Shown here: in pieces, positions 9,988-19,028 of the stretch
Layout: each line of letters begins with the position of its first letter
Position numbering within the stretch: position 1 is the stretch's first letter
NCBI GenBank assembly: GCA_009379845.1
Contig: WHSZ01000013.1
Location: 1-64,000, forward strand
Direction of reading: 5' to 3'
Length of the DNA: 64,000 nt
From: Pseudonocardiaceae bacterium
GTDB lineage: Bacteria > Actinomycetota > Actinomycetes > Mycobacteriales > Pseudonocardiaceae
Program-made: the position numbers and the translations under genes
Notes under the pieces: model-generated
Databases searched by the model: none
What the model was told of the DNA's origin: nothing
Seen by the model: only the letters and a program-made list of their open reading frames with translations

Positions 9988-10320
9988 CCGGCTATTGCTA
10001 CCCAAACCGTCTGAATCGACCTGCATGTGGGTGACGCCAGCGCGTGGACTCCGCCGAACGGCCGCCGACACGTACTTTCGGTCGTTGTGACGACGGAAAG
10101 TGCGCGTATGGGCGGCATTCTGTAAGTAGTTAGCGCGCATGCGCGGGTTCACCGCTACCGAAATTCGCGCTGCCGCTTACCGCAGTACCGCTACCGGCTG
10201 TCTCCGCACACCGCCATCTGGGTGTATACGTGCACCGATACGCGGCAGGATTGTGAACACGATGAGTACGAAACGCACCAATGTTGACGCTTTGAGCGCT
10301 GTCCGTGCCGGAGGTACGTC
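9988..10320. other. 333-bp intergenic region upstream of the amidohydrolase
   Basis: No clear gene apart from a possible 20-codon leader at 10262-10324. It contains a partial match to the repeat block GCATGTGGGTGAC (10023-10035) and a short palindrome GCGCATGCGC near 10135. The promoter of the M20 gene is presumably here, but I cannot place -35 and -10 boxes with confidence. Confidence 0.4.
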
Positions 10321-10324
10321 GTGA
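10262..10324 (+). CDS. possible 20-aa leader peptide coupled to the M20 gene
   Basis: ATG 10262 opens a 20-codon frame (MSTKRTNVDALSAVRAGGTS) whose TGA at 10322-10324 overlaps the GTG 10321 start of the next gene as GTGA. The ribosome site of the next gene (GGAGG) lies inside it. This arrangement suits translational coupling, but so short a frame can arise by chance and no good ribosome site precedes it. Confidence 0.25.
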   Translation: MSTKRTNVDALSAVRAGGTS

Positions 10325-11589
10325 CCGTGCTGGACTCGCGCGCACACACGCCAGGTGACTCCGACTCCGAGGTGGTTATCACCGAAAGCGGAGTGAGTGT
10401 TGCCGGTGTGCAGGATGTCGGCGACGGCCAAGGTCCCGAATGGCTGGACAAGTGGCTCGCCGAGCACGCAACCGACGTGATCGCCTGGCGACGGCACATC
10501 CATGCGAACCCGGAACTGTCCCGTCGCGAGTTCGCGACCACCGAGCTGGTCGCCTCGACGTTGCGCTCGGCCGGGCTGCGCCCCGAGGTACTGCCCGGCA
10601 CCGGGTTGATCTGCGAGATCGGCAGCGGCGAGAAGTGTGTCGCGCTGCGCGCGGACCTCGACGCGCTGCCGATCACCGAGGGGTCCGGGCTGCCGTTCGC
10701 GTCCGGCGTGGACGGTGTGGCACACGCCTGCGGGCACGACGCACACACCACGGCGCTGCTCGCGGCCGGGCTGGCCATGGCGAGCGCGCCCGAGCTGCCA
10801 GGCAGGGTGCGGCTGGTGTTCCAGCCCGCGGAGGAAGTGATGCCGGGCGGCGCGCAGGACGTGCTCGCCGCGGGCGGCCTCGACGGCGTGGACCGGATCT
10901 TCGGGCTGCACTGCGACCCGCAGCTGGAGGTCGGCAAGGTCGGTACCCGCGTCGGCGCGATCACGTCGGCCACCGACCTGATCGAACTGCGGCTGAAGTC
11001 CCCCGGCGGGCATACCTCGCGGCCACACCTGACCGCCGACCTCGTGCACGCGCTCGGCACCGTCATCACCGGCTTGCCAACGCTGCTGTCCCGCCGGGTC
11101 GATCCGAGGTCCGGCACCGTGCTGGTGTGGGGCTCGGTGCACGCGGGCGAGGCGCCGAACGCCGTGCCGCAGGACGGCACCCTGCGCGGCACCCTGCGCA
11201 CCGCCGATCACGAGGTGTGGGCCGAGCTGGAGCCGCTGGTCACCTCGCTGGTGGAGTCGCTGCTCGCGCCCACCGGTGTTGGTTACGAGCTGAACTACCG
11301 GCGTGGCGTGCCGCCCGTTGTCAACGAGCGGGAAAGCACGCGGCTGTTGCGGGCGGGCGTGCGGGCGGCGCTCGGCGAGCAGGCGTTGACCGGCACGCCG
11401 CAGTCGTCCGGCGGGGAAGACTTCGGGTGGTACCTGGAGCAGCTGCCGGGCGCGTTCGCGCGACTCGGCGTCTGGCCCGGTCATGGACCCAAGCGGGAGC
11501 TGCACCAGTCGACGTTCGAGCTCGACGAGCGGGCGCTGCTGACCGGCGTGCGGGTGTTCGTGCACACCGCGCTGGCCGCGCTGTCCTGA
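10321..11589 (+). CDS. M20 family amidohydrolase (AmiA/AmiB, hippurate hydrolase-like)
   Basis: 422 aa from GTG 10321 with GGAGG eight bases upstream. M20D zinc peptidases cleave N-acyl amino acids, aminobenzoyl-glutamate or similar amides. Motifs seen: RRHIHANPELSRREF, the metal-site HACGHDAHTT, QPAEEVMPGG with the catalytic Glu pair, and the final GGEDFGWYLEQLPG. The first 40 residues, before EWLDKWLAEH, are an extra, probably flexible extension. From memory, M. tuberculosis has amiA1/amiB1 near lpdA, as here, so this is likely the equivalent gene. The natural substrate cannot be read from sequence. Confidence 0.88.
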   Translation: MTVLDSRAHTPGDSDSEVVITESGVSVAGVQDVGDGQGPEWLDKWLAEHATDVIAWRRHIHANPELSRREFATTELVASTLRSAGLRPEVLPGTGLICEIGSGEKCVALRADLDALPITEGSGLPFASGVDGVAHACGHDAHTTALLAAGLAMASAPELPGRVRLVFQPAEEVMPGGAQDVLAAGGLDGVDRIFGLHCDPQLEVGKVGTRVGAITSATDLIELRLKSPGGHTSRPHLTADLVHALGTVITGLPTLLSRRVDPRSGTVLVWGSVHAGEAPNAVPQDGTLRGTLRTADHEVWAELEPLVTSLVESLLAPTGVGYELNYRRGVPPVVNERESTRLLRAGVRAALGEQALTGTPQSSGGEDFGWYLEQLPGAFARLGVWPGHGPKRELHQSTFELDERALLTGVRVFVHTALAALS

Positions 11590-11591
11590 CA

Positions 11592-11657
11592 GCCGTTGCG
11601 AGGATTGCTGTTATTTCTCACGCTGGCGATGTGATAATTTGCAACGGCAGCGTGAGA
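11592..11657 (+). promoter_or_regulatory. interleaved inverted repeats before the HAD gene
   Basis: Two inverted repeats are interlocked in the order A-B-A'-B'. A is GCCGTTGC (11592-11599) pairing with A' GCAACGGC (11641-11648). B is TCTCACGCTG (11616-11625) pairing with B' CAGCGTGAGA (11648-11657). In RNA they would form either a pseudoknot or two mutually exclusive stems. B' ends four bases before the GGAG ribosome site (11661-11664) of the TTG-started HAD gene, so a translational control element is plausible; a transcription terminator for the M20 gene is the alternative. Confidence 0.5.
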
Positions 11658-11670
11658 TTTGGAGTACTTC

Positions 11671-12363
11671 TTGACGGCGAACGAAGGCGCTCGCGTCGAC
11701 CTGGTGCTGCTGGACGTCGGTGGACCGATCTACGACGACGTGCACTACTTCGCGGCGCTGCGCCGGGCGACCGAGGAACTCGCGCCGGACCGGTTCGACC
11801 GGGCTGAGTTCACCGCCGTGTACGACGCGCATCGCCAGCGGCAGGGCGGTTCGCTGCGGACCGCGATCACCGAACGGTTCCTCCGGCCCCGCGACCGGCA
11901 GTGGCTCTCCGACCTCGCGAGCAAGTACTGGGAGTACCCGCCGTCCGCGCTGTACCCGGACGTGCTCCCGGCGCTGCGCGAGATCGCGCCGCGCTACCGG
12001 ATCGCGGTGGTGGCCAACCAGCGGGCCGTGGTCACCGATGCGCTGCGCCGGGACGGGGTTGCCGACTTCGTGGACGTGTGGGCGATCTCGGAGCTGGTCG
12101 GCGCGGAGAAGCCGGACCCGGCGATCTTCCGGCACGCGCTGGCCGAGGCGCGGGTGGCGCCGGAGAACGCGGTGCACGTCGGCAACCGGCTGGACACCGA
12201 CGTGCGGGGCGCGCAGCGGGTCGGGCTGCGCACCGTGTGGGTGCTGCGTGGCGAGGCCCCGCCCGAGCCGACGACCGCGCAGCTGGCCGAGCCGGACGTG
12301 GCGGTGCGTACGCTCGCCGAACTGCCTTCCGCCCTCGATCGGCTCGCCGGCGGCTCGCGGTGA
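11671..12363 (+). CDS. HAD family hydrolase
   Basis: About 230 aa from TTG 11671, placed six bases after GGAG. Motif I is LLDVGGPIYDD: the nucleophile Asp is present but the second Asp is replaced by Gly, as also occurs in some HAD phosphatases. Motif II/III and IV are visible as VVANQ and ISELVGAEKPDPAIFRHAL with HVGNRLDTDVRGA, typical of the phosphoglycolate phosphatase/dehalogenase branch. It overlaps the following sugar kinase by four bases (GTGA), so the pair probably act on the same sugar phosphate, but the substrate is unknown. Confidence 0.85.
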   Translation: MTANEGARVDLVLLDVGGPIYDDVHYFAALRRATEELAPDRFDRAEFTAVYDAHRQRQGGSLRTAITERFLRPRDRQWLSDLASKYWEYPPSALYPDVLPALREIAPRYRIAVVANQRAVVTDALRRDGVADFVDVWAISELVGAEKPDPAIFRHALAEARVAPENAVHVGNRLDTDVRGAQRVGLRTVWVLRGEAPPEPTTAQLAEPDVAVRTLAELPSALDRLAGGSR

Positions 12364-13697
12364 GCCTGGTCGCGGGCATCGACGTGGCCACCGCCGCGGT
12401 CCGGGTTGCGGTGCACGCGGCGGACGGCGCGCGGCTCGCCGAGGCCACCCGGCCGCTGCCGGCGCCGGTGCGGCCCGGCGATGGGCGTTCCGAGCAGGAC
12501 GCCGCGAGCTGGTGGCCGGCGGTGGCTGACGCGCTCGCCGAGAGCACCGCGGCGCTCGGCTCGCGCGCCGCCGAGATCCGGTCGCTCGCGGTCTCCGCGA
12601 CCTCGGGAACGGCGGTGTTGGTCGACGCGGCCGGCATCCCGCTCCGGCCCGCGTTGATGTACGACGATCGGCGCGCCACCGGGGTTGCGCGGGTGGCGTT
12701 GCTGGCCGACGGCTTCGAGGACCGCGCGGCACGGCTGTGCCACACCCCGGATCTGCTGTGCTGGCACCTGATCGGCGAACCGGTCGGCACGGATTCCAGC
12801 CATGCCTTGAAAACCGGTTACGACCCGATGCGCGGCGAGTGGGCGCGGTCGGATTTCGACGCGCTGCTGCCACCGGTGGCAAGGCCCACCACGGTCCTCG
12901 GCACGGTAAGCGCGGCCGCGGCCCGGCGTACCGGCCTGCCGGCCGGCTGCGAGGTGCGGGCCGGGATGACGGACGGGTGTGCGGGCCAGCTGGCCTGCGG
13001 AGCGGTGGACGTCGGCTCGTTCGTCACGGTCATCGGCACGACCCTGGTGATCAAGGGCGTATCCAGGGAGCCGGTGCACGATCCGAGCGGCGTGGTGTAC
13101 AGCCACCGGCATCCGGACGGCGCCTGGCTGCCGGGCGGCGCGTCCAACACCGGTGGCTCCGCGCTGTCCGATGTGGCCCCAGGGGAGCTGGCGAAGCTGG
13201 ACGCCGCCGCGGCAAGGCACGGTCCGTCCACGGTGGTCGACTACCCGCTACGGGGCACGGGGGAGCGGTTCCCGTTCCTTGCTCCGTCCGCGCACGGGTT
13301 CACCGTTGGCGAGCCGGTGGACGCGGTCGACACGCACCGCGCCCGGTTGGAGGGGGTGGCGTTCTGCGAGCGGCTGGCACTTGAGCGGCTTGCCTCGCTC
13401 GGCGCGCCAGCCGAGCCGCCGGTGCGGACCGCGGGCGGGGGTGCGCGCAGCCTCGTGTGGTGCCGTATCCGGGCTTCGGTGCTCGGTGAACCGGTGTGCC
13501 GCACCCGCCGGGCCGACACCGCGCTGGGGGCCGCGTTGCTTGCCGCCGCCGGCTCGGTGCACGACGATCTCCGGTCGGCCGCCGCGGCGATGGTGCCAGA
13601 GCCGGAGCTGGTGAACCCGGAACGCGGCGAGATCGCGGTACTGGACGAGCACTACCAGCGGTTCGTCGACGAACTGCGCACCCGCGGCTGGGCATGA
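12360..13697 (+). CDS. FGGY family carbohydrate kinase
   Basis: 445 aa from GTG 12360. Actin-fold sugar kinase: N-terminal VAGIDVATAAVRVAV phosphate loop, SATSGTAVLVDAAG, the acceptor-site region MYDDRR, AGMTDGCAGQLACGAV and C-terminal ATP-site RTAGGGARS. It is close in layout to xylulose/ribulose kinases but somewhat short and its sugar is not predictable. It is translationally coupled to the HAD hydrolase upstream. A composite repeat block follows the gene. Confidence 0.85.
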   Translation: MSLVAGIDVATAAVRVAVHAADGARLAEATRPLPAPVRPGDGRSEQDAASWWPAVADALAESTAALGSRAAEIRSLAVSATSGTAVLVDAAGIPLRPALMYDDRRATGVARVALLADGFEDRAARLCHTPDLLCWHLIGEPVGTDSSHALKTGYDPMRGEWARSDFDALLPPVARPTTVLGTVSAAAARRTGLPAGCEVRAGMTDGCAGQLACGAVDVGSFVTVIGTTLVIKGVSREPVHDPSGVVYSHRHPDGAWLPGGASNTGGSALSDVAPGELAKLDAAAARHGPSTVVDYPLRGTGERFPFLAPSAHGFTVGEPVDAVDTHRARLEGVAFCERLALERLASLGAPAEPPVRTAGGGARSLVWCRIRASVLGEPVCRTRRADTALGAALLAAAGSVHDDLRSAAAAMVPEPELVNPERGEIAVLDEHYQRFVDELRTRGWA

Positions 13698-13729
13698 CTC
13701 ACTTCCGCAATATGCCGGCATCTTGGGGC

Positions 13730-13830
13730 GCGAGTGGGCCCGCAAGTGGGTGACCCATTACCGCGTTTAGCAGGCTAACCGCGGTAGTTAGGCATGCTCA
13801 GTACCCCACTATGCATCCATATTGGGGTAC
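13730..13830. repeat. composite repeat: GTGGGTGACCC block + TTAGC palindrome + ATATGCAT palindrome
   Basis: Three elements in fixed order between convergent genes. First GCGAGTGGGCCCGCAAGTGG then GTGACCCA (13730-13757); second a dyad with core TTTAGCAGGCTAA and outer ACCGCG/CGCGGT (13760-13785); third arms GTACCCCACTATG and CATATTGGGGTAC around CATC (13801-13830, one mismatch). The same order recurs at 38395-38498. The position suggests a bidirectional terminator or a REP-like element. Confidence 0.8.
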
Positions 13831-13897
13831 CCGCTTGTGTCGCGGCGACATCACGCCGCCGGCGCGCACCCCTGCGGCAATGGGCGGTTTGGCCTGG

Positions 13898-14350
13898 TCA
13901 GGGGCCGATGCCTTGGCACGGGCGGGTGCGCAGATCCGCCACGTAGTCCGCGGGTGCACCGGCGGCTTCCGCGGCGTCCGCCATCACCCCGAGATAGCGG
14001 GCCGAGGGGAGCCCGCCCTCGTAGGCGTCCAAGACGTACAGCCAGGCGAGTACCGAGCCCTCCATCGTCTGCACCCGCAGCCTGATCTTGGTGTGCAGGC
14101 CGAGCTCGGAGCCCTCCCAGCGGTCGAGCTTCGCCTCGTCCTCCGACGTCACGTCGTAGAGCACCACGAACACCTGGGATTCGATGTCTTCCACGATCGT
14201 GGCCAGGGCGCCCTCCCAGCCGAAGTCCTCGCCACCGAAGGTGAGCCGCCAGCCCACCAACCATCCGGTGCCCGCCATCGGTGAGTGCGGGGCACGCTCC
14301 ATCATCTGGGCGGGCTCCATGTTGGAGCCGTAAGCGGCGTAGAGGGGCAC
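13898..14350 (-). CDS. gamma-glutamylcyclotransferase-like (AIG2/GGCT fold) protein
   Basis: 150 aa. The start MPLYAAYGSNM has the YGSN substrate-binding loop of the gamma-glutamylcyclotransferase fold, and the later acidic segment (VTSEDEAKLDRWEG) supplies the position of the catalytic glutamate. In bacteria such proteins are mostly uncharacterised; some cleave gamma-glutamyl amino acids to 5-oxoproline. The gene diverges from lpdA, which from memory is also the neighbour of a similar gene in mycobacteria. The ATG at 14350 has only a weak ribosome site (CCTGTCGGCGTG region). Confidence 0.75.
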   Translation of the reverse strand: MPLYAAYGSNMEPAQMMERAPHSPMAGTGWLVGWRLTFGGEDFGWEGALATIVEDIESQVFVVLYDVTSEDEAKLDRWEGSELGLHTKIRLRVQTMEGSVLAWLYVLDAYEGGLPSARYLGVMADAAEAAGAPADYVADLRTRPCQGIGP

Positions 14351-14489
14351 GCCGACAGGGTAACGACCTTTCGATCACTCTTTTGGCGGGTAGGCGGGAG
14401 TGTTGGAAGAAAGAATCGGTCACCGCGTACGGTTTAGGTCGCGCAGCAGGCCTGCTCACCGCCCACCACCGTGAACGAGGAGGAAGCTC

Positions 14490-15893
14490 GTGACCCGCAT
14501 TGTGATCATGGGAGGCGGTCCGGCGGGGTGGGATGCGGCGCTCGTCGCCGCGCAGCACGGGGCCGACGTGACCGTCGTGGAGCGCGAAGGGCTGGGTGGC
14601 GCGTGCGTGCTCTACGACTGCGTGCCGTCCAAGACGTTCATCGCGTCGGCTGGTGCGCGCTCCGCTTTCCGGAACGCCGATGAGCTGGGCATTCGTACCA
14701 ACAACCAGCAGGCTGAGGTCGAGGTGCCCAGCGTGCACGGCCGCGTCAAAGGGCTCGCCCTCGCCCAGTCCGCCGAGGTGCGCGCCCGGTTGCAGCGGGA
14801 GGGTGTGCGCCTGGTGTCCGGCAGCGCGCGGCTGGCCGACGACGGTCCTGGGCTTGCTACTCACCGTGTCGCCGTGACCACGGAAACCGGTGCACGGGAG
14901 GATCTGGCGGCCGACGTGGTGCTGGTCGCCACCGGTGCGACGCCACGGGTACTGCCCGGCGCCGTGCCGGACGGCGAGCGCATCCTCGACTGGCGGCACC
15001 TCTACGAGCTCGACGAGATGCCCGAACACCTGGCGGTGATCGGCTCGGGCGTCACCGGTGCCGAGTTCGCCTCCGCGTACACCGAGATGGGCGTGAAGGT
15101 CACCCTGGTATCCAGTCGCGACCGGGTGCTGCCGCACGAGGACGCGGACGCGGCCGCGGTGCTCGAGGAGGTGTTCGCCGAGCGGGGCACGGCGGTAGCG
15201 AAGCACGCCCGCGCCGACCGGGTGGACCGCACCGAGAAGGGCCTTCAGGTGCACCTGACGGACGGGCGCACCATCGACGCCAGCCACGCGCTGATGACCG
15301 TGGGATCGGTGCCGAACACCGGCGACATCGGCCTCGAGGCGGCCGGTATCCAACCGGACGAGCGCGGGTTCGTCTCGGTCGACCGGGTTTCCCGCACGTC
15401 CTCGCCCGGCGTGTACGCGGCAGGGGACTGCACCGGCGTGCTGATGCTCGCCTCGGTGGCCAGCATGCAGGGTCGGATCGCGATGTGGCACGCGCTCGGC
15501 GAAGGCGTGGCGCCCATCAAGCTGAAGACCGTCGCGGCGAACGTGTTCACCCATCCGGAGATCGCCACGGTCGGCATCAGCCAGCAGTCCATCGACTCGG
15601 GCGAGGTCCCGGCGCGCACCGTGACGTTGCCGCTGGCGGCGAACCCGCGATCCAAAATGGAGGGTCTGCGGCGCGGGTTCGTGAAGTTGTTTTGCCGCCC
15701 GGCGACCGGCGCGGTGATCGGCGGTGTGGTGGTCGCGCCGAACGCGAGCGAGCTGATCCTGCCGATCGCGCTGGCCGTGCAGAACCAGCTGACCGCGGAC
15801 GACTTGGCGCTCACCTTCTCGGTGTACCCGTCGCTGTCCGGTTCGATCACCGAAGCCGGCCGCCAGCTGATGCGCCACGACGACCTGGACTGA
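14490..15893 (+). CDS. lpdA: NAD(P)H-quinone dehydrogenase / flavoprotein disulfide reductase LpdA
   Basis: 467 aa with a GGAGG site 10 bases before GTG 14490. FAD site GGGPAGWDAALVA, redox-active pair C39-VLYD-C44 in CVLYDCVPSKT, NAD(P) site IGSGVTGAEFASAY and second FAD site VYAAGDCTG. The C-terminal interface helix reads VYPSLSGSITEAGRQL and lacks the His-Glu pair needed for dihydrolipoamide dehydrogenase activity, exactly the feature noted for M. tuberculosis LpdA (Rv3303c), an NAD(P)H quinone reductase. From memory lpdA and glpD2 are adjacent there; here glpD is 3 kb away, supporting the assignment. Confidence 0.88.
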   Translation: MTRIVIMGGGPAGWDAALVAAQHGADVTVVEREGLGGACVLYDCVPSKTFIASAGARSAFRNADELGIRTNNQQAEVEVPSVHGRVKGLALAQSAEVRARLQREGVRLVSGSARLADDGPGLATHRVAVTTETGAREDLAADVVLVATGATPRVLPGAVPDGERILDWRHLYELDEMPEHLAVIGSGVTGAEFASAYTEMGVKVTLVSSRDRVLPHEDADAAAVLEEVFAERGTAVAKHARADRVDRTEKGLQVHLTDGRTIDASHALMTVGSVPNTGDIGLEAAGIQPDERGFVSVDRVSRTSSPGVYAAGDCTGVLMLASVASMQGRIAMWHALGEGVAPIKLKTVAANVFTHPEIATVGISQQSIDSGEVPARTVTLPLAANPRSKMEGLRRGFVKLFCRPATGAVIGGVVVAPNASELILPIALAVQNQLTADDLALTFSVYPSLSGSITEAGRQLMRHDDLD

Positions 15894-15940
15894 TCGAGCA
15901 CACGCCTGGGCGCGGATGGGGCCGGGGTAAGGTCACGGCT

Positions 15941-16450
15941 GTGGCGAACACCGTTGCGGGCCAACAGGAAACGCATACGCTCATCGTGCTGCGGCACGCG
16001 CACGCCGGGCAGGGCCCCGGTATCCCGGACGCGGAGCGGGAGCTGTCCGAGCGGGGTATCCGGGACGCGAGGCGCGCCGCCAGCCAGCTGACCCCGCCAG
16101 ACCACGTGGTGTGCTCGACGGCGTTGCGCGCGCGGCAAACCTGGCAGCAGCTGAGCTCCGAGCTGGCCGCGCCCGCCGGCCCCGCCGTGGACTACGAACC
16201 GCGCATCTACTCGGCCGACACCGCGACGCTGCTCGACTTGGTGCGCGGCACCGGCGACGAGATCGGCACGCTACTGCTGGTCGGGCACAACCCGACCGTG
16301 CACGAGTTCGCTCACGCCCTGCTCGCCGAGGAGGCGCCCGCGAGTTTCCCGCCGGCGTCGTTCGCCGCTATCAAGCTGCACGGTCCGTGGGCGGAGCTGG
16401 ACCAGACACGCACCCGCCTGGCCCACTCCTGGACCCCACCGCCGGCCTAG
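15941..16450 (+). CDS. SixA-type phosphohistidine phosphatase
   Basis: About 169 aa from GTG 15941, with GTAAGG nine bases upstream. Histidine phosphatase superfamily: the catalytic RHG-like motif is VLRHAHAG, followed by SERGIRDA, CSTALRARQTW and the second catalytic His in LLVGHNPTVHE. SixA removes phosphate from histidine residues of signalling or PTS proteins. It sits between lpdA and the convergent glpK. No membrane segment is seen. Confidence 0.82.
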   Translation: MANTVAGQQETHTLIVLRHAHAGQGPGIPDAERELSERGIRDARRAASQLTPPDHVVCSTALRARQTWQQLSSELAAPAGPAVDYEPRIYSADTATLLDLVRGTGDEIGTLLLVGHNPTVHEFAHALLAEEAPASFPPASFAAIKLHGPWAELDQTRTRLAHSWTPPPA

Positions 16451-16456
16451 CGGCAC

Positions 16457-16480
16457 CCCAATATGCATCCATATTACGGT
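16457..16480. repeat. intergenic palindrome, ATATGCATCCATAT family
   Basis: Core CCAATATG, CATC, CATATT, with the right outer arm degraded (ACGG instead of GGGG). It lies in the 37-bp gap between the convergent sixA-like gene and glpK and would be the only terminator candidate there. Confidence 0.7.
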
Positions 16481-16487
16481 CGGTGCG

Positions 16488-17999
16488 CTAGTCGTCCTCG
16501 ACCCAGTCGAAGGTGCGGGTAACGGCTTTCTGCCACATCCGGTACTGACGGTCCCTGGACTCGGCATCCATCTGCGGATCCCACTGCTTGTCCTTGACCC
16601 AGTTCGAGCGGATGTCCTCTTCGCCCTGCCAGAAGCCCACGGCCAGGCCGGCCGCGTATGCCGCACCGAGCGACGTCGTCTCCGGGACTCTCGGCCGGAC
16701 GACCGAGACACCCAGAAGGTCCGCCTGGAACTGCATCAGCAGCTCGTTGCCGACCATCCCACCGTCCACTTTGAGCGTCTTGAGCGGCACGCCGGAGTCG
16801 GCGTTCATCGCGTCGATCACTTCTCGGGTCTGGAACGCCGTCGCCTCGAGCACCGCGCGGGCAAGGTGCCCGCGGTTGACGTACCTGGTCAGCCCGACGA
16901 TCGCGCCGCGCGCGTCGGAACGCCAGTGCGGGGCGAACAGTCCGGAGAACGCCGGTACGAAATAGCAGCCTCCGTTGTCGTCGACCCCGCGGGCGAGGTC
17001 TTCGATCTCCGGGGCGTTGGTGATCATCCCGAGGTTGTCCCTGAGCCACTGCACAAGCGAACCGGTGACCGCGATCGCGCCCTCCAGCGCGTACACCGCC
17101 TGCTGGGAACCGATCTTGTAGCACATCGTGGTGAGCAACCCGTTCTCGCTCATCACCTTGCTGTTGCCGGTGTTCAGCAGCACGAAGTTACCGGTGCCGT
17201 AGGTGTTCTTCGCCTCGCCGACGGACAGGCACGCCTGTCCGAAAGTGGCGGCCTGCTGATCACCGAGGATTCCCGCGATCGGCACGTCGGCCAGCGCGCC
17301 CCGCGCGCGGACCTTTCCGTACTCCTCGGACGATGACCGGATCTCCGGGAGCATCGCGGGGGGAATCCCCATGTCGGCGCAGATCTCTTCGTTCCAGGAC
17401 AGCGTGTCCAAGTCCATCAGCAGGGTGCGCGAGGCGTTGGTCGGGTCGGTGACGTGCACGCCACCATCCGTTCCACCGGTGGCGTTCCACAACACCCAGG
17501 TGTCCATGTTGCCGAACAGCAGCTGACCGGCCTCCGCGCGTTCCCTGGCACCGTCCACATTGTCCAGAATCCATTTGATCTTCGGCCCGGAGAAATAGGT
17601 GGCGAGCGGCAGGCCGGTTCGCTCCCGGTAGCGTTCCTGCCCGCCGCCCAACTCACCGAGCTGCGTGGCGATCCGGTCGGTGCGGGTGTCCTGCCAGACG
17701 ATCGCGTTGTACACCGGCTTTCCGGTCGTGCGATCCCACACCACGGTGGTTTCCCGCTGGTTGGTGATCCCCACCGCGGCGATGTCACCGGCGGTCAGAT
17801 CGGCCTTGGCCAGCGCCCCGGCGCACACCTCGCGGGTGTTGTTCCAGATCTCCTCCGGATTGTGTTCGACCCAACCCGCCTTCGGGAAGATCTGCTCGTG
17901 TTCCATCTGATCGACGGCTTTCACTCCACCGGAGTGGTCGAAGATCATGCAGCGGGTGGATGTGGTGCCCTGGTCGATAGCGGCCACGTAGGTGGTCAT
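16488..17999 (-). CDS. glpK: glycerol kinase
   Basis: 503 aa, the normal length. Phosphorylates glycerol to sn-glycerol 3-phosphate. Motifs: [16 protein letters not shown] (phosphate 1 loop), [12 protein letters not shown] and WQDTRTD (glycerol site), [10 protein letters not shown], and [18 protein letters not shown] (adenosine region). It is the downstream gene of a glpF-glpK unit with a 69-base gap, and glpD diverges upstream of glpF, giving a compact glycerol locus. Confidence 0.97.
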   Translation of the reverse strand: MTTYVAAIDQGTTSTRCMIFDHSGGVKAVDQMEHEQIFPKAGWVEHNPEEIWNNTREVCAGALAKADLTAGDIAAVGITNQRETTVVWDRTTGKPVYNAIVWQDTRTDRIATQLGELGGGQERYRERTGLPLATYFSGPKIKWILDNVDGARERAEAGQLLFGNMDTWVLWNATGGTDGGVHVTDPTNASRTLLMDLDTLSWNEEICADMGIPPAMLPEIRSSSEEYGKVRARGALADVPIAGILGDQQAATFGQACLSVGEAKNTYGTGNFVLLNTGNSKVMSENGLLTTMCYKIGSQQAVYALEGAIAVTGSLVQWLRDNLGMITNAPEIEDLARGVDDNGGCYFVPAFSGLFAPHWRSDARGAIVGLTRYVNRGHLARAVLEATAFQTREVIDAMNADSGVPLKTLKVDGGMVGNELLMQFQADLLGVSVVRPRVPETTSLGAAYAAGLAVGFWQGEEDIRSNWVKDKQWDPQMDAESRDRQYRMWQKAVTRTFDWVEDD

Positions 18000-18068
18000 C
18001 GAGCTATCCTTTCTCGGCGAGACTTGTCAGTGCCCATGGTCGGGCCGACATCCTCCAGGCTGGCGGAT

Positions 18069-18809
18069 TCAGACCGGAAGGGCGAGGTAGAGCAGCGCGG
18101 CCAGCCCACCGCCGACGAGTGGTCCGACAACCGGAACCCAGGAATAGCCCCAGTCCGCACTGCCCTTGCCGCGGATCGGCAGGATCGCGTAGGCGATCCG
18201 GGGCCCGAGGTCGCGCGCCGGGTTGATGGCGTACCCGGTTGGACCACCGAGCGAGGTACCGATGACCAGAACGACGAAAGCCACGCCGGCGTAGCCGAGT
18301 GCGGCGTTTCCGAAGATCGGGACGCCGTTCTCGCCCTGCTCCGCGGCCGGACTGAGCAGGATCCAGGACACCAGCACAAAAGTGCCGATGATCTCGGTGA
18401 CCAGGTTCCAGGTGTAGTTCCGGATCTGCGGTGCGGTCGAGAAGATACCGAGGGTGTTCGCCGGTTCCGGGTGGTCGTCGAACTGCAGCTTGTAGGTAGC
18501 CCAGCAGAGCACCGCACCGAGGATGCCGCCGACCATCTGGCCGAGGACGTAAATCGGTACGTCGGCCCAGGCCATGTCGCCGGCTATGGCGACCCCGAAC
18601 GTGACAGCCGGGTTGATGTGCGCTCCGGTCGGGTGCGCGATGCTGGCACCGGTGAAAACCGCGAAACCCCAACCAATGTTGACGAAGAGGAACCCGGTGC
18701 CGCTGCCGAGTGTCTTTCGAAGCACGTTATTCGCTACGACACCGGTACCCAGCAGGACCAGTGTCGCGGTGCCGAGCATCTCCCAGAGGAAGATCGTGCC
18801 AGCATTCAT
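18069..18809 (-). CDS. glpF: glycerol uptake facilitator (aquaglyceroporin)
   Basis: 246 aa from ATG 18809, preceded by GGAGG five bases upstream (18814-18818). Six membrane helices and the two half-helix NPA signatures, HINPAVTFG and INPARDLGPR; the Asp after the second NPAR (RD) is characteristic of glycerol-conducting members. It opens the glpF-glpK unit. A longer frame upstream to 18923 has no ribosome site and is not needed. Confidence 0.95.
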   Translation of the reverse strand: MNAGTIFLWEMLGTATLVLLGTGVVANNVLRKTLGSGTGFLFVNIGWGFAVFTGASIAHPTGAHINPAVTFGVAIAGDMAWADVPIYVLGQMVGGILGAVLCWATYKLQFDDHPEPANTLGIFSTAPQIRNYTWNLVTEIIGTFVLVSWILLSPAAEQGENGVPIFGNAALGYAGVAFVVLVIGTSLGGPTGYAINPARDLGPRIAYAILPIRGKGSADWGYSWVPVVGPLVGGGLAALLYLALPV

Positions 18810-19028
18810 CGCAACCTCCACGACCGTCGTTGGACATGGGAAGCCCGACGGCATGAGGCACCGTCGTCCCCGCTGATCGGGAACGCTAGTGGTGGCGAAG
18901 GTCACGCGACAAGGTCCAAACACGGGGCCCGACTAGTCCATCTGATCGAGTCCGCGACGCGGGCGGCGGGCAACGCTAGCCGGTAGCGTGACGGGCGGCA
19001 GGAGCGATCGACGCGAGAAAGGAGCGCC
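18810..19028. promoter_or_regulatory. divergent glpFK / glpD control region
   Basis: 219 bp between divergent glpF and glpD, expected to hold both promoters. The octamer AACGCTAG occurs twice in the same orientation (18882-18889 and about 18973-18980), which may be a regulator site, but no clear operator dyad or promoter boxes can be assigned. No local regulator gene for glycerol is present in the window. Confidence 0.35.
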
